NCBI GenBank assembly: GCA_003457145.1
Contig: DMSR01000520.1
Span: 1 to 6,080 of the forward strand
Reading direction: 5' to 3'
Source of the DNA: Bacillus sp. (in: firmicutes)
GTDB lineage: Bacteria; Bacillota; Bacilli; Bacillales; Cytobacillaceae
Length of the DNA stretch: 6,080 nt
The notes under the pieces were generated by a model. The model worked only from the letters and a program-made list of their open reading frames with translations. It was not told the DNA's origin and ran no database searches. Below are positions 5,333 to 6,080 of this stretch, in pieces; within the stretch, counting starts at the first letter, position 1; every line of letters begins with the position of its first letter. The position numbers and the translations under genes are program-made.

Positions 5333-6080
5333 TTAATTATTGTCATTCTTATCTTTCTTGTCACCAGTCAACTTGCCGATGGAATCTCTCATATCAGTAT
5401 CGGCCGTAATGTTCTGGATATTCATATAATCCATTACTCCAATATTGCCTTTACGCAGTGCTTCTGCCATTGCAAGGGGAACAGTTGCTTCTGCTTCGAC
5501 AACCTTCGCTCTCATTTCCTCGACACGGGCTTTCATTTCCTGTTCCTGTGCGACAGCCATTGCACGGCGCTCTTCGGCTTTAGCCTGGGCAATTTTCTTG
5601 TCCGCCTCGGCCTGCTCTGTCTGTAGCTCGGCACCGATATTTTTTCCGATATCAACGTCCGCGATATCAATGGATAAGATTTCAAAAGCTGTTCCTGCAT
5701 CCAGCCCTTTTGAGAGAACCGTCTGCGAAATCATATCAGGATTCTCCAACACTTTCTTATGGTTGTTTGAAGAACCAATTGTGGATACAATTCCTTCTCC
5801 GACACGGGCAACAATTGTTTCTTCACCAGCACCACCGACAAGTCTGTCGATGTTAGCTCTAACGGTAATTCTTGCCTTTGCTTTTACCTCGATACCGTCC
5901 ATTGCAACACCTGCAATGAATGGCGTTTCAATTACTTTCGGGTTAACACTCATCTGGACGGCCTCTAATACATCACGACCTGCAAGGTCAATTGCTGCTG
6001 CCCTTTCAAATGAAAGCTCGATATTGGCCCGATGCGCAGCAATCAGCGCATTGACCACTCGGTCTACATTACCTCCAGCC
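5333..6080 (-). CDS. floA: FloA flotillin-like membrane scaffold protein (N-terminus cut by window edge)
   Basis: FloA is a bacterial flotillin that forms foci in the cytoplasmic membrane and organises functional membrane microdomains, which affect protein secretion, sporulation signalling and envelope stress responses. The open frame runs off the window; 248 complete codons are visible from position 6079. B. subtilis FloA is 331 residues, so about 80 N-terminal residues, including the membrane-embedded segment, are missing. The visible part contains the conserved SPFH-region stretch from [19 protein letters not shown] to [14 protein letters not shown] and then [16 protein letters not shown]. 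An Ala/Glu-rich coiled coil follows (about visible residues 150-205, [19 protein letters not shown]), and then a C-terminal tail with [10 protein letters not shown] and a Lys/Asp/Asn-rich end. A GTG at 6058 is internal, not the start, because family conservation continues upstream of it. The gene is followed after 53 bases by the yqfB-like gene; yqeZ is expected upstream. Confidence 0.97.
   Translation of the reverse strand, partial: AGGNVDRVVNALIAAHRANIELSFERAAAIDLAGRDVLEAVQMSVNPKVIETPFIAGVAMDGIEVKAKARITVRANIDRLVGGAGEETIVARVGEGIVSTIGSSNNHKKVLENPDMISQTVLSKGLDAGTAFEILSIDIADVDIGKNIGAELQTEQAEADKKIAQAKAEERRAMAVAQEQEMKARVEEMRAKVVEAEATVPLAMAEALRKGNIGVMDYMNIQNITADTDMRDSIGKLTGDKKDKNDNN

Noticed and set aside
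5318..5626. Plus-strand 102-codon frame rich in Phe, His, Cys and Leu
   Set aside because: It is antisense to the floA coiled coil and tail and reflects the complement of Ala/Glu/Lys codons.
6056..6058. GTG at 6058 as the start of floA
   Set aside because: The frame stays open to the window edge and the upstream codons continue the flotillin sequence; the length from GTG (241) is far below the family length of about 331.

Overview
The window comes from the chromosome of an endospore-forming Bacillaceae species (Bacillus and relatives). I infer this from gene content and order. Read along the minus strand, from high to low coordinate, it holds floA, a yqfB-like gene, yqfC, yqfD, phoH and pgpH. 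This is the Bacillus subtilis yqfA to yqfF order, the segment that leads into ybeY, dgkA, cdd and era. Base composition is moderately AT-rich, Shine-Dalgarno sites are strong and G-rich (AGGAGGG, AAGGGGG), and every supported gene lies on the minus strand. Both outer genes are cut by the window edges.

Layout from the high-coordinate end: (1) 6080-5333 is the C-terminal three quarters of FloA, a flotillin-like membrane-microdomain scaffold. (2) 5279-4812 is a small membrane-anchored protein at the yqfB position. (3) 4743-4694 is a terminator-like hairpin whose 3' arm contains the yqfC ribosome-binding site and whose T-run touches the yqfC start codon. (4) 4693-4409 is yqfC and 4392-3205 is yqfD, a sporulation pair. 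(5) 3202-2243 is phoH, two bases after yqfD, with a Shine-Dalgarno inside the end of yqfD. (6) 2238-2198 is an intrinsic terminator. (7) 2206-1800 is non-coding and carries candidate promoters for pgpH. (8) 1799-1 is PgpH, a seven-transmembrane HD-domain cyclic-di-AMP phosphodiesterase that lacks only its last roughly 110 residues.

The stretch is probably three transcription units in series: floA-yqfB (a cell-envelope stress unit in B. subtilis), yqfC-yqfD-phoH (a sporulation pair driving or coupled to phoH), and pgpH with downstream genes. The terminators and candidate promoters seen here fit that division.

I see no mobile element, CRISPR array, tRNA, rRNA or recognisable riboswitch, and no previously undescribed multi-gene system. 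The most interesting signals are regulatory: the terminator that masks the yqfC ribosome-binding site, with a sigma-E-like -10 inside its loop, and the unusually roomy phoH-pgpH gap. YqfB and YqfD are the poorly characterised proteins.
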